A stretch of 7,074 nucleotides of DNA from positions 1-7,074 of the forward strand of contig JAJZFQ010000033.1 in NCBI GenBank assembly GCA_021805275.1. The letters are read 5' to 3'. This document shows positions 6,821-7,074 of the stretch, piece by piece (position 1 is the first letter of the stretch; each line of letters begins with the position of its first letter). A program made the translations under genes and the position numbers. Origin of the DNA: Pseudomonadota bacterium. GTDB lineage: Bacteria > Pseudomonadota > Gammaproteobacteria > Steroidobacterales > Steroidobacteraceae. Under the pieces are notes generated by a model. That model was not told the DNA's origin. It saw only the letters and a list, made by a program, of their open reading frames with translations, and did not search any database.

Positions 6821-7074
6821 CTCCGCATCAACCTTACCGTAGTCCCCGTGCGACCCCAAAAACCGGATCATCAATACGTCATGGTCGTACTGCACGACGG
6901 CAATCAGCCGATAGTCATTGCCCTTGATGTTGATACCGCCGGGCTGCCCTTGAGAACGCTCGCCTTCGGGTGAGCCTTCATCCCGTCCTCCGGCCTTCTC
7001 CACTGCGCCGTCTCTACGATGGCCGCCCAAGCATCGTACTGTGCTCGTGCAGCCTTGATCCCACGGTGGCCGGC
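6821..7074 (-). pseudogene. higB: HigB-type mRNA interferase, frameshifted and cut by the window edge
   Basis: Two minus-strand frames spell a HigB (RelE-like, ribosome-dependent mRNase of the HigB_toxin family). From the right edge one frame reads AARAQYDAWAAIVETAQWRR and then HPKASVLKGSPAV. The other, from 6931 down, reads NIKGNDYRLIAVVQYDHDV, then IRFLGSHGDYGKVDAE. Together they match the family pattern (YxAWxxxVxxAxW ... KASVLKGxRVVFNIKGNDYRLV ... IRFxGTHAEYDRIDAE). One base is missing at 6932-6933, where the family's Phe codon (TTC) reads TC, so the frame breaks between PAV and NIKG. The N-terminus lies beyond 7074. The toxin is probably dead unless the frameshift is a sequencing error. 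The frame continues in phase into higA without the usual stop. Confidence 0.8.

Noticed and set aside
6464..6973. Plus-strand ORF of 169 codons opposite higBA
   Set aside because: The minus strand carries clear HigA and HigB motifs, so the plus frame is a shadow.

Overview
The window is a high-GC (roughly 60-65% by eye) stretch of accessory DNA, most likely from a beta- or gammaproteobacterium. That guess rests on the MerC/MerA type, the toxin-antitoxin (TA) families and the codon use; nothing in the window fixes the species. It contains no rRNA, tRNA or CRISPR array.

Layout. (1) 1-2309: the distal part of a mercury-resistance operon on the + strand. It has merC (inner-membrane Hg(II) importer), a 150-bp spacer with a doubtful small ORF, and a full-length merA (mercuric reductase with an N-terminal metal-binding domain). 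merR, merT and merP, if present, lie to the left of the window. (2) 2310-2645: no intact gene. It holds the 3' end of an IS630-type transposase on the minus strand, possibly with one terminus of the element. (3) 2647-3228: a COG1569-type PIN toxin that is broken (5' end lost at the IS remnant, plus a small frameshifting insertion), followed by its intact ribbon-helix-helix antitoxin. (4) 3378-4389: a vapBC-type module. vapB has lost its canonical N-terminus. vapC has a catalytic Asp-to-His change, a one-base frameshift and a 313-bp insertion. (5) 4390-6346: an AT-rich promoter/operator region and an apparently intact hipBA module. (6) 6515-7074, minus strand: a higBA module with a frameshifted higB fused in frame to a shortened higA, running off the right edge.

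The most unusual observation is the insertion in vapC. It encodes a decayed piece of a primary sigma factor (RpoD regions 3 to 4.2). It is bounded by a 7-bp direct repeat, GCGGGCG, at 3824-3830 and 4137-4143. Removing one repeat period (313 bp) together with one extra A near 3717-3719 restores a single VapC frame of exactly 137 codons including the stop. In the present sequence the sigma region 4 segment reads in frame into the C-terminal half of VapC.

The four TA modules lie side by side in about 4.4 kb. In three of them the toxin is visibly damaged, while antitoxin or DNA-binding parts are better preserved; only hipA looks intact. A dispersed repeat of about 65-125 bp, unrelated to integron attC sites as far as I can see, follows each of the three + strand TA modules (3318-3380, 4427-4493, 6355-6480). 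The region reads as a TA graveyard next to a mercury-resistance operon, built by repeated insertion and recombination.
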